Positions 26,429 to 35,481 of a stretch of DNA of 64,000 bases are shown here, one piece after another; positions within the stretch are counted from its first letter, which is position 1, and every line of letters begins with the position of its first letter. The notes beneath the pieces are model-generated. The model ran no database searches. It was not told the DNA's origin and saw nothing but the letters and a program-made list of their open reading frames with translations. Both the position numbers and the translations under genes were made by a program. The DNA comes from an uncultured Verrucomicrobiales bacterium (GTDB taxonomy: Bacteria; Verrucomicrobiota; Verrucomicrobiia; Verrucomicrobiales; Akkermansiaceae): assembly GCA_937916505.1 (NCBI GenBank), contig CALFSW010000126.1, positions 1 to 64,000 of the forward strand. Reading direction: 5' to 3'.

Positions 26429-28022
26429 ATGAACACAATACGACCTACCATTGGGGCGGCCCTGCTTGCAGGAGCCTGCACCCTTCACGGGGAACGATCT
26501 CCGTCGTCCCTCTCACCGATGATGCCAGCTCCGGCATCTCCAGCGGCAATGCCTACACTCACACCATCAGCGGTGGAAATGCCGCAACCGTCAATGGCGT
26601 CGCCTTTGACTCTCTCACCTCTTCTCTCACCCCGGCCAACTTCGTCTGGGATACCGGTGCTTTAACAAAAACCAAATCGGGGCGGAACAATGGCGATTGG
26701 AACCCTGCAACTGGCGGCGTCACGGGCCCCGGCCTTCAGAGCCTCCTCGCCGGATTCACCTTCTCCGGCAATGGCGCAGACAACCCGGCCTCCCAGACCT
26801 ACTCTTTGACCGGCTTGGACATCGGAGAAACCTACGGCGCCCGGCTCTATATCCGGGTCTGGGACACCGATCGGAGCGGCCGCCCTCTCGATCTCTCCTT
26901 TACCCATGGTGCTGAAAGCGACTCCGCCGGGACCATCCCGGAAACGACCCACCGGGCGTGATTGATAATGTCGCCAGCGTCTTTCGCGACATGGTCTACA
27001 ATGGTCCCGATCCCAGCTTTGTTGAACTCACCGGCCTCAATCCCGGCGAATGGTATGACCTTTGCTTCTACGAACGTGGCTGGGACTTTCAAGGCACCAA
27101 CCGGACCTACTCCCTCAATTATGACATCGGCAGCGATGGCTCGACCGAGTTCTCCACCACCAACGAAACCCCGGTCACCCTCGCCGGCACCGGCTGGGTT
27201 GACGTTCACGAAATCCGCCTCTCCAACGGCTCCGATCTCAACTCAACCTGGACCACCACCGACGACTGGCAACTCGCCCTCGCCCTCGGTCAGGGAGTCC
27301 ACCCCGTCACCCTCGAAGCCTACGACCGCCAAGGCAATCTCCTCGGCAGCGACAGCATCACCATCACTCGAAACGGTGGGCTTGAAACTCCGAACATGAC
27401 CAATCTCGTCATCTCCGAGATTTACTACAATCCCTCAGGTCAGGATGAATCAACCGAGTTCATCGAACTCCGTAACGTCGGCGACAGCGCACTCGACCTC
27501 AGCGGAACCCGTTTCACCGCCGGCATCGACTTTACTTTCCCCGAAGGCACCACCCTCGCCCCTGACCGCAATATCCTCGTCGTCGCCAATCGAATCGCCT
27601 TTGCCGCGGCCTATGATGGCGGTTTCCAGATCTCCGGTGAATTCGAGAATGGAACCGTCCTCAGCAACGGAGGTGAACTGATCACCCTCCAAAGCAATAC
27701 CGGCACCAATATCCAGTCCTTCACCTACGACGATGACCCACCCTGGCCGACCGCAGCAGATGGTGATGGTTTTAGCCTCGTCCTCCTCAATCCCGTCTCT
27801 CTCCCCGACCACAGCCTCCCCCCCAGCTGGCGGGCAAGCTCCGAAACAGGCGGGAATCCCGGAACCTCCGACGAATGCCCCGCCTTCGTCGGAGATGCCA
27901 ATGCCCACAATGACTACGACGACGTCCCCGCCCTCATCGAGCACTTCAAAGATTGGAGCGCCCCATCTCAGAAAGTCTTCCTTAGAACTCGTCCTTTCCC
28001 GCTGGATTTTGTAGAAGCCTAG
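26429..28022 (+). pseudogene. Frameshifted lamin-tail-domain secreted protein gene
   Basis: ATG 26429 opens a signal peptide (MNTIRPTIGAALLAGACTLHG) and then loses frame at a GGGG run near 26488. The real continuation, one frame over, reads SVVPLTDDASSGISSGN and YSLTGLDIGETYGARLYI; it is lost again at GAAA near 26948, after which the frame from about 26955 reads VIDNVASVFRDMVYNG and runs on through a lamin-tail domain (NLVISEIYYNPSGQDESTEF). One extra base at each run would join all three parts. The protein ends abruptly at 28022 after GDANAHNDYDDVPALIEHF, where relatives continue for another hundred residues (compare the fragment at 16911-17944, which has that end). So it is also 3'-truncated. 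Probably exported and surface-associated when intact. Confidence 0.72.
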
Positions 28023-28038
28023 CCAACCTCTTAAATTC

Positions 28039-28614
28039 ATGCGTATTATTCTCGCCACTTTCTGGCTCCTCGTCCCCCTGGGTTTCGCCGCCTACCATTA
28101 CGGCCCCGGGCAGGAACAGGTCAAACTCGATGACACCGAAGCCCTTCTTTCGGACGCCCGGACTGCAGTCGCGGACGAAAATTGGCCCGCTGCCATCGAG
28201 TCTTATCAAAAAGCCCTCTCCAAGCTCCCCAAAGAAGAGAGAGACACTTCAGTCCGTATCCAGCTCGAAATCGCGAAAGCCAAAATGCAAAGCTCCCGCC
28301 TTCCCGAAGCCCGGGAAGATCTGGCCGAACTGGTCTCGCAGCTCAATGACGACTCCTCCGCTTCCTCCGAGCTCAAAGAAGAAGCAATTTCCACCCTCGC
28401 CAATGCCCGCTATTACATGACCTATCTCATGAAGCTGGAAGGCCTCCCTGCAGAAGAATGGGAACCTGAAATCGAAGCAGCCCGCCAGGAATACAAGCTC
28501 CTTGCCCAAACCGGTTCCAACAAGGAAAAGCATCTCGTCGACCTCGAATCCGCCATCCGTCTGGCACGCGCCGAGCCCACAGAGCTCTACGGCCTGCCAA
28601 TCCCCAGCCAATGA
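28039..28614 (+). CDS. TPR protein of the Bat operon (BatC-like); frame continues past UGA
   Basis: A 191-residue membrane-anchored protein: N-terminal helix (MRIILATFWLLVPLGFAAY), then tetratricopeptide-type helices (DENWPAAIESYQKALSKLP and following). Position before the large BatD-like gene fits BatC. It ends at a UGA (28612-28614) after GLPIPSQ, but the same frame continues without break for 36 codons (QGCSSGGRPKKGAKPGKKPG and a tail ending GPPADGSGS) to TAA at 28723-28725. The tail has ordinary codon use for this genome and resembles Cys/Lys/Gly-rich tails I associate with verrucomicrobial relatives. Either UGA is a recent stop mutation of a Cys codon or it encodes selenocysteine; see the hairpin at 28627. 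Confidence 0.82.
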   Translation: MRIILATFWLLVPLGFAAYHYGPGQEQVKLDDTEALLSDARTAVADENWPAAIESYQKALSKLPKEERDTSVRIQLEIAKAKMQSSRLPEAREDLAELVSQLNDDSSASSELKEEAISTLANARYYMTYLMKLEGLPAEEWEPEIEAARQEYKLLAQTGSNKEKHLVDLESAIRLARAEPTELYGLPIPSQ

Positions 28615-28626
28615 CAAGGCTGCAGC

Positions 28627-28642
28627 TCGGGCGGTCGCCCGA
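28627..28642 (+). other. SECIS-like hairpin 13 bases after an in-frame UGA
   Basis: TCGGGC (28627-28632), loop GGTC (28633-28636), GCCCGA (28637-28642): a perfect 6-base-pair stem with a G-first tetraloop. The loop GGU begins 18 bases after the UGA (codon +7), the same spacing and GGU position as in E. coli fdhF. Bacterial SECIS elements are described as a short stem with a G at the start of the apical loop at about this distance (established knowledge). The bulged U of the E. coli element is not seen. Six-base GC stems do occur by chance in a GC-rich genome. Confidence 0.45.
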
Positions 28643-28760
28643 AAAAAGGTGCCAAACCAGGAAAAAAGCCCGGCGACTCACGCGGTGCCGGCCAGGGACC
28701 TCCTGCTGATGGCTCCGGATCTTAAAAAATCCCTCTCGTTCACCTCACGATCCCACCTTC

Positions 28761-31700
28761 ATGAAATTTAGGAATTTCCTACCGCTTTCGCTTACCCTGA
28801 TCTCAGCGTCAGCCCAGAAACCCCTGCCCCTCCAAATCGAGAGCGTTGCCTCCGGTGTCGTCATCGGGGAGAGCAGTGTTCCCAACCCTCCCGCCTCTCC
28901 CCAGGCACGCGCGCCCCAAACTCCCGAGCAACAGCGGTCCCGCATGTTGCAAACCATGACCATTGATCGCACCGCTTCCGGCATCCTCGCCGCCCGCCTT
29001 GCCGAAAAAAACGAAACCGCCAAGCCCCCGGTCACCCCACCCGAAAAACCCGTAATCGTTGGTCCCGAAGATCCACGTGTCCAAAAACAAAAAGAAAAAC
29101 AGGCGAAAGCGACCTCCTTCAAAAAAGATTTCGAAACATTCCGGCGCGACGTCGTTCTCGGCCGTTGGGACCAGGTCAAAGCCTACCTCGAAGCCCTCCC
29201 CGACAACGACGCCACCGCCGCCTTCCGCCAACTCGTCACCCAACTGAATTCCCCCGTCACCATCCGCCCTCGCAAGGAACTCATCGGACTTGGTGCCAAA
29301 CAGCACAAACAAGCGCAATACCTGCGCCCCGCCGAATTCCTCGCCCTCACCGACGCTGCCAAAAAAGCGCCCAACGCCCAGCTCCTCACCCAACTCGCCG
29401 GACTTATCAAGGGCGATAAGAAACCTCCACGCGAATTCTTCACCACTCTTGCCAAAGGCACCCGCTACTTCGGGAGCCAGGACAATGAAGCCAAAACCCG
29501 CTCCGCCCGCCTTCTCATCGAAGCGGGTCACCTCGAAGAAGCATCGCAATTCCTCCCCGATCCGGCTGAAGCCCTTGGTTCAAAAAACCACAGCGCCCTC
29601 AACCTTCTTGGTCGCTATCACACCGAATCCCACACCGCTGATCGCGGCAAGGAACACCTCCAAAAAGCCTGGGATCTTTCCCTCGGAATCATCCGCGAAA
29701 AAGAGGCTCCCCTCACCGAACGCGCCGAGGCCCTCTACCGGGCCCTCGCCCTCGTCCCCGATCTTGAAGATGGGACCGGACGGCAGTGGCTCATCAAAAC
29801 CTTCGCCAACGCCTCCGCCGAAGGATTCGAAATTCTCGCCACCGTCGGCACCCTCGCTGCCCAGCTTCGCGAACACCGCTCGCCCGACTTCCGCCTCGAG
29901 CAACTCAAACTTCAATCCGCCGCCGTCGCCGCTCTCATCGGAAACGACGACATCGATCTCACCCCTTGGCAGGAAATCCTCACTCTCTACGTCCTGAATT
30001 GGAACTCCGAAGCCGAGCGCTCCTACCGCCTCGATTCCTCCAATTCCCTGCGGCCCCAGTCCCAGGTCGACCCTTTCGGCAACATCTTTTACGCCCGCTA
30101 TCGTCAGCCCGTTCAGCAGACCAACACCCGCACGACCCCGGCCATCCCTTCGGGCGAGCTCCTCGGCACCCGCCCCGACGAAAAGTGGCTCGCCCTCATC
30201 GATCCTCCCGTTCGTATCGAAAATCTCATCAGCGCCGCCAAGCTCTTCCTCAAAGTCAAGGAAGAGGAAAGAGCCTTCCCCATCCTAAAAGAACTCGCCT
30301 CTTCGCGCCCCGGGGAAACCAAGGACTTGGTCCGTGAAATGATCCGCGTCTGGGGGGAAAACCACAACCCCAACCAGCAGTCCCGCTACCGCTCCAGCTA
30401 TTCCTATTTCTACGGTTACAACCAACGTGCCGAAACCATCCCTCTGACTCGTTCCAAGCAAGAGCGTAACCTCAAGCTCCTTGCCAAAATGGTTCAGGAA
30501 GTCCGCACCCTGGGGCTCGAGGAAAACTTCCAGGAAGAATTTGCCGATGCCTTCATTCAGGCTCACTCGCAAGCCGAAGTCTGGCGGGTCGAAGCTCTCA
30601 CCGCGGTCTTCGGTGAAACCTCAAAGCTCGACCCAAAAACCACCACTTCCCTTCTTCGCCGCATGCGTGAAAATCTCGCCCGCCTCTGGCCAGACCCCAA
30701 GGTTCAGGAGAAGGCCAAAACCAACCGGAAGGACAAGGAACTTGAAGCCCAAATTTTCAAAGGCTACGCCGCCGCCAAAAACCTCTGCCTCGACGCCCTT
30801 GATCAGCATCCCGACAGCTGGACGCTGAAAGTCCAGCTGGCTTCGCTGAAATACGAGGAGTCCAACTACAAATCAGGCCTCGCTTCCAACCCCGAACACT
30901 CCACCACCAAGGGCGGCGCCCTGGAAGACCTCGAGGCCGCCGCCACGGAATACATCGGCACCCTTCCGCTCGAAGACGAAAAAGACGAATCCACCGAAAC
31001 CTTCACAACCTGGTTCTACGCCGCCCTCGGCTCGCCAAACCTCGCCACTCTCAAGGCCGAACACCAACCCATTCCCGCCGAATACCCTAAGATCAAGGCC
31101 TCCCTTGAGAGCATTTCCGAACCTGCACGGAAACGCCATCTCGACGACTTCGCCAAAACCCTCAACGCCCGTCTTGCCAATGTTTCCGCCGACCTGAAAT
31201 ACCGCTTCCTCGAGGCCGCACTTCAAATCACCGGCCCCCACGAGCGAATCGACGAAGCCTCGCGGGTCTTCCAATACTATCAGGATCTCGTCACCGAGAT
31301 TGAACTCGATGTCCACCTCGATGGTCCCGACAGGATCGACGCCAGCGCCCCTTTCGGCCTCTACGTCAACCTCCGCCACACCAAGGAAATCGAACGCGAA
31401 TCCGGCGGCTTCCAACGCTATCTCATCAACCAGAACAACGCGCCCTATTCCTACAACTACGGTCGCCCCACCGAGGACTACCGCGACAAGTTTGAGAAAT
31501 CCGCCCGCAGTGTTCTTGAAGAGCACTTTGAAGTCATCTCCCTCACCTTCCACAATTCCAAAGTCACCAGCCGCACCGATGCCAAGGAAGGCTGGACCCT
31601 CACCCCCTACGCCTACTTTCTCCTCAAGCCCAAAGGTCCGGAAATTGACAGCATTCCTCCACTTAAGATCGACCTCGATTTCCTCGACACCTCCGGCTAC

Positions 31701-32489
31701 GTCGTCCTCCCCATTTCCTCCGCCGCCATCCCCGTTGATGCCAGCAAGGAGGCACCCGAACGCCCCTATCGAGATCTCTCCCTCACCATGATCCTCGATC
31801 AACGGGAGTCCGAAAAAGAAGGCCACATTTCCCTCGAAATCCGCGCCTCCGGCCACGGACTCGTCCCCTCGCTTGATGAACTCGTCGAACTCCCGCTCGA
31901 TGGCTTCGAAATCTCCTCAACCGACGACCGTGAATTGCAAGTCGATGAACTCGACGCCCGCACCGACGACGGAGCCCCCATCTCCACCCACGAATGGCGC
32001 CTCATTTTAGAGCCCAAGAACGACAGGCTCCCTGCCAAATTCACCTTCCCAACGGTTCTCGCAACTCTCTCCACGAAGAAAGACGAAGGCCTCACCCTCC
32101 AAAAATACGATGATGTTGACCTCGTCTCGGTCGAAAAAACCACCGCCATCGCCGCCGGATCGGACTCACCCTCCTGGCTCCTGTGGCTCATTCCTGTGGC
32201 AATTCTCGCCGCCATCGCAGCCTTCTTCCTTCTCCGCCGAAAATCACCGGTCGAGCAGGTCGCCCAAGGCCCCGACCTCCCCAGCACTCTCACCCCCGTG
32301 AGCGTCCTCGCCTTCCTCGAGAACCTCCAGCGAAACGGACAACTCCCGGAGAAAGAAGGCGTCAATCTCTCCGACTCCATCAAATCCCTTAAGGACCGTT
32401 CCTTCAGCCCCAATCGCGAGGTCCCCGACACCAAGGAGCTTCAAGAGATCGCCACCCGCCATATCGCGCCCCTGCAAAAGGCGGGATAA
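28761..32489 (+). CDS. Large anchored protein of the Bat operon (BatD-like)
   Basis: A 1242-residue exported protein: signal peptide, a Pro/Gln/Lys-rich linker to about residue 110, a long alpha-solenoid/TPR-like region to about 840, a beta-rich part (about 855-1120, from DLVTEIELDVHLDGPDRIDA), one membrane helix (about 1135-1157, WLLWLIPVAILAAIAAFFLL) and a cytoplasmic end of about 85 residues with TPVSVLAFLENLQRNGQ. Only the end and topology recall BatD; the rest I do not recognise. Being last in the operon, it likely forms the large periplasmic part of the Bat complex together with the VWA and TPR proteins (inference). A terminator follows at 32479-32520. Confidence 0.75.
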   Translation: MKFRNFLPLSLTLISASAQKPLPLQIESVASGVVIGESSVPNPPASPQARAPQTPEQQRSRMLQTMTIDRTASGILAARLAEKNETAKPPVTPPEKPVIVGPEDPRVQKQKEKQAKATSFKKDFETFRRDVVLGRWDQVKAYLEALPDNDATAAFRQLVTQLNSPVTIRPRKELIGLGAKQHKQAQYLRPAEFLALTDAAKKAPNAQLLTQLAGLIKGDKKPPREFFTTLAKGTRYFGSQDNEAKTRSARLLIEAGHLEEASQFLPDPAEALGSKNHSALNLLGRYHTESHTADRGKEHLQKAWDLSLGIIREKEAPLTERAEALYRALALVPDLEDGTGRQWLIKTFANASAEGFEILATVGTLAAQLREHRSPDFRLEQLKLQSAAVAALIGNDDIDLTPWQEILTLYVLNWNSEAERSYRLDSSNSLRPQSQVDPFGNIFYARYRQPVQQTNTRTTPAIPSGELLGTRPDEKWLALIDPPVRIENLISAAKLFLKVKEEERAFPILKELASSRPGETKDLVREMIRVWGENHNPNQQSRYRSSYSYFYGYNQRAETIPLTRSKQERNLKLLAKMVQEVRTLGLEENFQEEFADAFIQAHSQAEVWRVEALTAVFGETSKLDPKTTTSLLRRMRENLARLWPDPKVQEKAKTNRKDKELEAQIFKGYAAAKNLCLDALDQHPDSWTLKVQLASLKYEESNYKSGLASNPEHSTTKGGALEDLEAAATEYIGTLPLEDEKDESTETFTTWFYAALGSPNLATLKAEHQPIPAEYPKIKASLESISEPARKRHLDDFAKTLNARLANVSADLKYRFLEAALQITGPHERIDEASRVFQYYQDLVTEIELDVHLDGPDRIDASAPFGLYVNLRHTKEIERESGGFQRYLINQNNAPYSYNYGRPTEDYRDKFEKSARSVLEEHFEVISLTFHNSKVTSRTDAKEGWTLTPYAYFLLKPKGPEIDSIPPLKIDLDFLDTSGYVVLPISSAAIPVDASKEAPERPYRDLSLTMILDQRESEKEGHISLEIRASGHGLVPSLDELVELPLDGFEISSTDDRELQVDELDARTDDGAPISTHEWRLILEPKNDRLPAKFTFPTVLATLSTKKDEGLTLQKYDDVDLVSVEKTTAIAAGSDSPSWLLWLIPVAILAAIAAFFLLRRKSPVEQVAQGPDLPSTLTPVSVLAFLENLQRNGQLPEKEGVNLSDSIKSLKDRSFSPNREVPDTKELQEIATRHIAPLQKAG

Positions 32490-32520
32490 TCGATCCGGTA
32501 TTAGACCCGCCTCGCTTTTT
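32479..32520 (+). terminator. Rho-independent terminator after the Bat operon
   Basis: AGGCGGG (32479-32485) pairs with CCCGCCT (32506-32512); inside, TAAT and ATTA extend the stem. A T-rich end, CGCTTTTT, follows to 32520. The left arm overlaps the last codons and stop of the 1242-residue protein. Position after the final Bat gene and before the adaptor gene fits operon termination. Confidence 0.7.
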
Positions 32521-32549
32521 GCGTATCCGGTCATACATTCACTGCGCGC

Positions 32550-33755
32550 ATGGACAAACTTCTTCGCTTAATCCTCCCCGTCATTGTTGTGGCTCTTGGT
32601 TATCTGGGCTACACTTCCCTTTCGGGTAAGGAAGAAAAGGAGATTCCCCGCCGACCTCCTCCGCTTATGATCGAGGCCGAGGCCGAACTTCTTAAGCGCT
32701 CCGACTACCGGGTCATCCTGCAATCCCAGGGAATTGTGCAGCCTCACAATCAAACGGCGCTCACCCCCCGGGTCAGCGGTCGGGTCATCGACATCTCACC
32801 CAATTTTGAAAGTGGTTCCTTCTTCAAGATGGGCGACACTCTCCTGGAACTCGACTCCTCCGACTTTATCGCGGCACAATCCTCCGCGGAAGCACGATTG
32901 GCCCGCGCCGAAGCCGCCCTTGCCCAGGAAGAAGCACGGGCCAAGCAAGCCCTTCTCGACTGGCAGGACCTCGGATACACCTCTCCTCCTACCGACCTCG
33001 TTCTTCGAAAACCCCAGCTCAAAGAAGCCAACGCCGACGTCAAAGCGGCAAAAGCCGACCTCTCGGACGCCACCCGCGAACTCGAGCGAACCAAGGTTCT
33101 CGCCCCCTACGCCGGTCGGGTCAAAGAGCGCCTCGTCGGACTCGGCCAATCCATCGGCCCCGGCACCACCATCGGCGAAATCTTTTCAACCGACTTCGCC
33201 GAAGTCCGCCTCTCCCTCTCGGCCCGCGAACTCACCCACGTCAAACTCCCCAACAATCCCGACGACCCACCTGTCCCCGTCAAACTTGCCGACGCCCTCA
33301 CCGAAGAATCCGCGCAATCCTGGGATGGATTCATCGTTCGCACCGAGGGCACACTCGACGAAAAATCACGGAAACTCTTCGTCATCGCCCGCGTCGACGA
33401 CCCCTTCGGCTTGCATAAAAAAATCGATGCCCCTCTCCGCATTGGTCAACCCGTTCGCGCCACCTTGGATGGCTCCCTCATTAAGCAGGTCTTTGTCATT
33501 CCGCGCAAGACCCTCCGCCGTCCCAACGAAATCCTTCTAATCAATCCCGAGGACTCCACCCTTCTCCGCCAAAAAATCGTTCCCATCTGGAGCGATGAAG
33601 AGAATCTCGTCGTGACCGACGACCTCAAGGAAGGCTGGTATCTCGTCACCAATCGACTCGCCGCCGCCCCCAATGGAGCCAAGGTCAAGATTATCGAACC
33701 GGAAGAGGAAGGCTCCAAAGCCACCTCAAAAGACGAAACAAAGCCTGCTGCTTAG
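32550..33755 (+). CDS. Periplasmic adaptor (membrane fusion protein) of an RND-type efflux system
   Basis: A 401-residue HlyD/AcrA-family adaptor with an N-terminal membrane anchor (LLRLILPVIVVALGYLGYTSL), a lipoyl-like domain (QPHNQTALTPRVSGRVIDIS and its partner VLAPYAGRVKERLVGLGQ), a coiled-coil hairpin (about 105-170, Ala/Glu/Lys-rich) and the beta-barrel and membrane-proximal domains after it. It would bridge an inner-membrane pump to a TolC-type duct. No RND, ABC or MFS pump gene is adjacent, so it is an orphan in this window; the TolC-like gene at 15465 could be its partner. It is 45 bases from the next gene on the same strand, with no functional link evident. Confidence 0.88.
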   Translation: MDKLLRLILPVIVVALGYLGYTSLSGKEEKEIPRRPPPLMIEAEAELLKRSDYRVILQSQGIVQPHNQTALTPRVSGRVIDISPNFESGSFFKMGDTLLELDSSDFIAAQSSAEARLARAEAALAQEEARAKQALLDWQDLGYTSPPTDLVLRKPQLKEANADVKAAKADLSDATRELERTKVLAPYAGRVKERLVGLGQSIGPGTTIGEIFSTDFAEVRLSLSARELTHVKLPNNPDDPPVPVKLADALTEESAQSWDGFIVRTEGTLDEKSRKLFVIARVDDPFGLHKKIDAPLRIGQPVRATLDGSLIKQVFVIPRKTLRRPNEILLINPEDSTLLRQKIVPIWSDEENLVVTDDLKEGWYLVTNRLAAAPNGAKVKIIEPEEEGSKATSKDETKPAA

Positions 33756-33800
33756 GCTTTCTTGGATTGCCTCTTGGGGCCGTTCCGTCATCCTCTCGCT

Positions 33801-35480
33801 ATGGCCGTTCAAGCACCCGACCAGCAACTCATTGATCAATGGAAAGACGAGCCTGCTCCTCTTCTTCCCCTACTTCATGCCTTTCATGATCGCGATGGCT
33901 ACTTGTCCGACGACGCCCTTCGCGCGGTTTCCGAGGGATTAAAAACTCCCCTTGCCGATCTCTACGGCACCGTCACTTTCTACCACCACTTTTCACGCAC
34001 TCCGGGTGGTCTCGAAGCCCCCCGCGTTTGCACCGGGAATATCTGCTGCCTTCGCGGAGGAAATGAGATCCTTGAAACGCTCAAATCCCAAGGCCAGGCT
34101 GCCACCGAAATGCCCTGCTCGGGACGCTGTGATGCTCCCATCCCCGTCCTCACCGGCCACACCACCCTCGCCGGATCTTCCGCTGCCGATCTCAAGCCAA
34201 CCCCTTCACCTCTTCCCCCGGTCAATCCAGGAGGAATCGAAGAAGCTCTCTTTGCCAACATCCGAAAAGAAGGCCACAACACCCTTGCCGGTTATCGGGC
34301 CAATGGCGGACTCTTTGCCCTCAAATCTGTTCTCACCGGCACTCCCGAAACAGTGGTGGAAAAAATCACCGATTCCAAACTCGCGGGCCGGGGCGGAGCC
34401 GGATTCCCGACCGGTTTAAAATGGAAAGCTGTTGCCGAGTGCGACCGCCATCCCAAGTCTATTGTCTGTAATGCCGACGAAGGCGAACCCGGATGTTTCA
34501 AAGATCGCGCACTCATGGACTACGATCCCTTCGCTCTCATCGAGGGCATGATCATCGCCGGCTACGCCACCGGAGCACCCCGCGGATTCATCTACCTCCG
34601 CTACGAGTATCCCGAGACCAACATCCTCCTCGAAAAGTGTCTCGCCGAAGCCCGGGAAGCCGGACTTCTCGGCAATAACATCCTCGGAACCGGATTCGAA
34701 TTCCACCTCTACATCCGCCGCGGTGCCGGAGCCTACATATGCGGAGAAGAAGGATCTCTTCTCAACTCGCTCGAAGGGAAACACCCCTTTCCCCGCAACA
34801 AGCCCCCCTTTCCCGTCACCCACGGTTTCGAAGACAAACCCACTGCGGTCAACAACGTCGAAACCCTCTGCGCCGTTCCCCACATCATCACAAAAGGGGC
34901 GGAGTGGTATCATTCCCTCGGCCTTGGCGAGCACGTGGGAACCAAGCTCATTTCTCTCTCCGGAGACATTCACCGACCCGGCAACTATGAAGTCCCCTTC
35001 GGACTGCCCCTCAAGACTCTTCTCTACGATTGGGCCGGCGGACCTCTCGAAGGCAGAACCGTCCAAGCCGTTACCATGGCCGGTCTCTCCGGCGGCTTTC
35101 TGGGTCATCAAATCCTCGATGGCCTCACCCTCGATGATCCTTGCATCCGCTCCCATGGATCCTTCCTTGGCGCTGGCGGCATCATGGTCTTCGACGACAC
35201 CCGTGACATGGTGAAAGCCGCTCACGACGCCATGGCATTCTTTGCCCACGAATCGTGCGGGAAATGCTTCCCCTGCCGAATCGGCACCCAACGACTCACC
35301 GAGCGCCTCAACGGCGAGGCCTCCGGGCTCACCACCGAAGCCTGGACCGAAGAGGTCAACGACATCAACGAAGCGATGAAAGCCACCTCGGCTTGTGGAC
35401 TCGGCATGGCAGCTCCATTCGTCACAGAATCGTTGATGAAATACTTCCCCGAGCAGGTCGAAGCAGCCACTCAAGGATAG
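33801..35480 (+). CDS. Fused NuoE-NuoF flavoprotein (NADH:acceptor oxidoreductase subunit)
   Basis: From ATG 33801 the protein is 559 residues. The first 140 form a NuoE-like thioredoxin-fold domain with a [2Fe-2S] cysteine set (VCTGNICCLRGG and PCSGRCDAPIPVL). The rest is NuoF-like: NADH-binding GRGGAGFPTGLKW, FMN-binding CNADEGEPGCFKDR, and the [4Fe-4S] motif CGKCFPCRIGTQR near the end with a later Cys in ATSACGLGM. Fused NuoE-NuoF proteins are typical of NAD-linked formate dehydrogenases (FdsB-like) and HoxF-type diaphorases rather than respiratory complex I. No catalytic alpha subunit or hydrogenase gene is next to it, so it is an orphan here. It should transfer electrons between NAD(H) and iron-sulfur clusters in the cytoplasm. 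Confidence 0.88.
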   Translation: MAVQAPDQQLIDQWKDEPAPLLPLLHAFHDRDGYLSDDALRAVSEGLKTPLADLYGTVTFYHHFSRTPGGLEAPRVCTGNICCLRGGNEILETLKSQGQAATEMPCSGRCDAPIPVLTGHTTLAGSSAADLKPTPSPLPPVNPGGIEEALFANIRKEGHNTLAGYRANGGLFALKSVLTGTPETVVEKITDSKLAGRGGAGFPTGLKWKAVAECDRHPKSIVCNADEGEPGCFKDRALMDYDPFALIEGMIIAGYATGAPRGFIYLRYEYPETNILLEKCLAEAREAGLLGNNILGTGFEFHLYIRRGAGAYICGEEGSLLNSLEGKHPFPRNKPPFPVTHGFEDKPTAVNNVETLCAVPHIITKGAEWYHSLGLGEHVGTKLISLSGDIHRPGNYEVPFGLPLKTLLYDWAGGPLEGRTVQAVTMAGLSGGFLGHQILDGLTLDDPCIRSHGSFLGAGGIMVFDDTRDMVKAAHDAMAFFAHESCGKCFPCRIGTQRLTERLNGEASGLTTEAWTEEVNDINEAMKATSACGLGMAAPFVTESLMKYFPEQVEAATQG

Positions 35481-35481
35481 C

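Noticed and set aside
30873-31856. Long minus-strand frame inside the 1242-residue gene
   Set aside because: Composition is a shadow of C-ending codons on the other strand; similar shadows occur under most plus-strand genes here.
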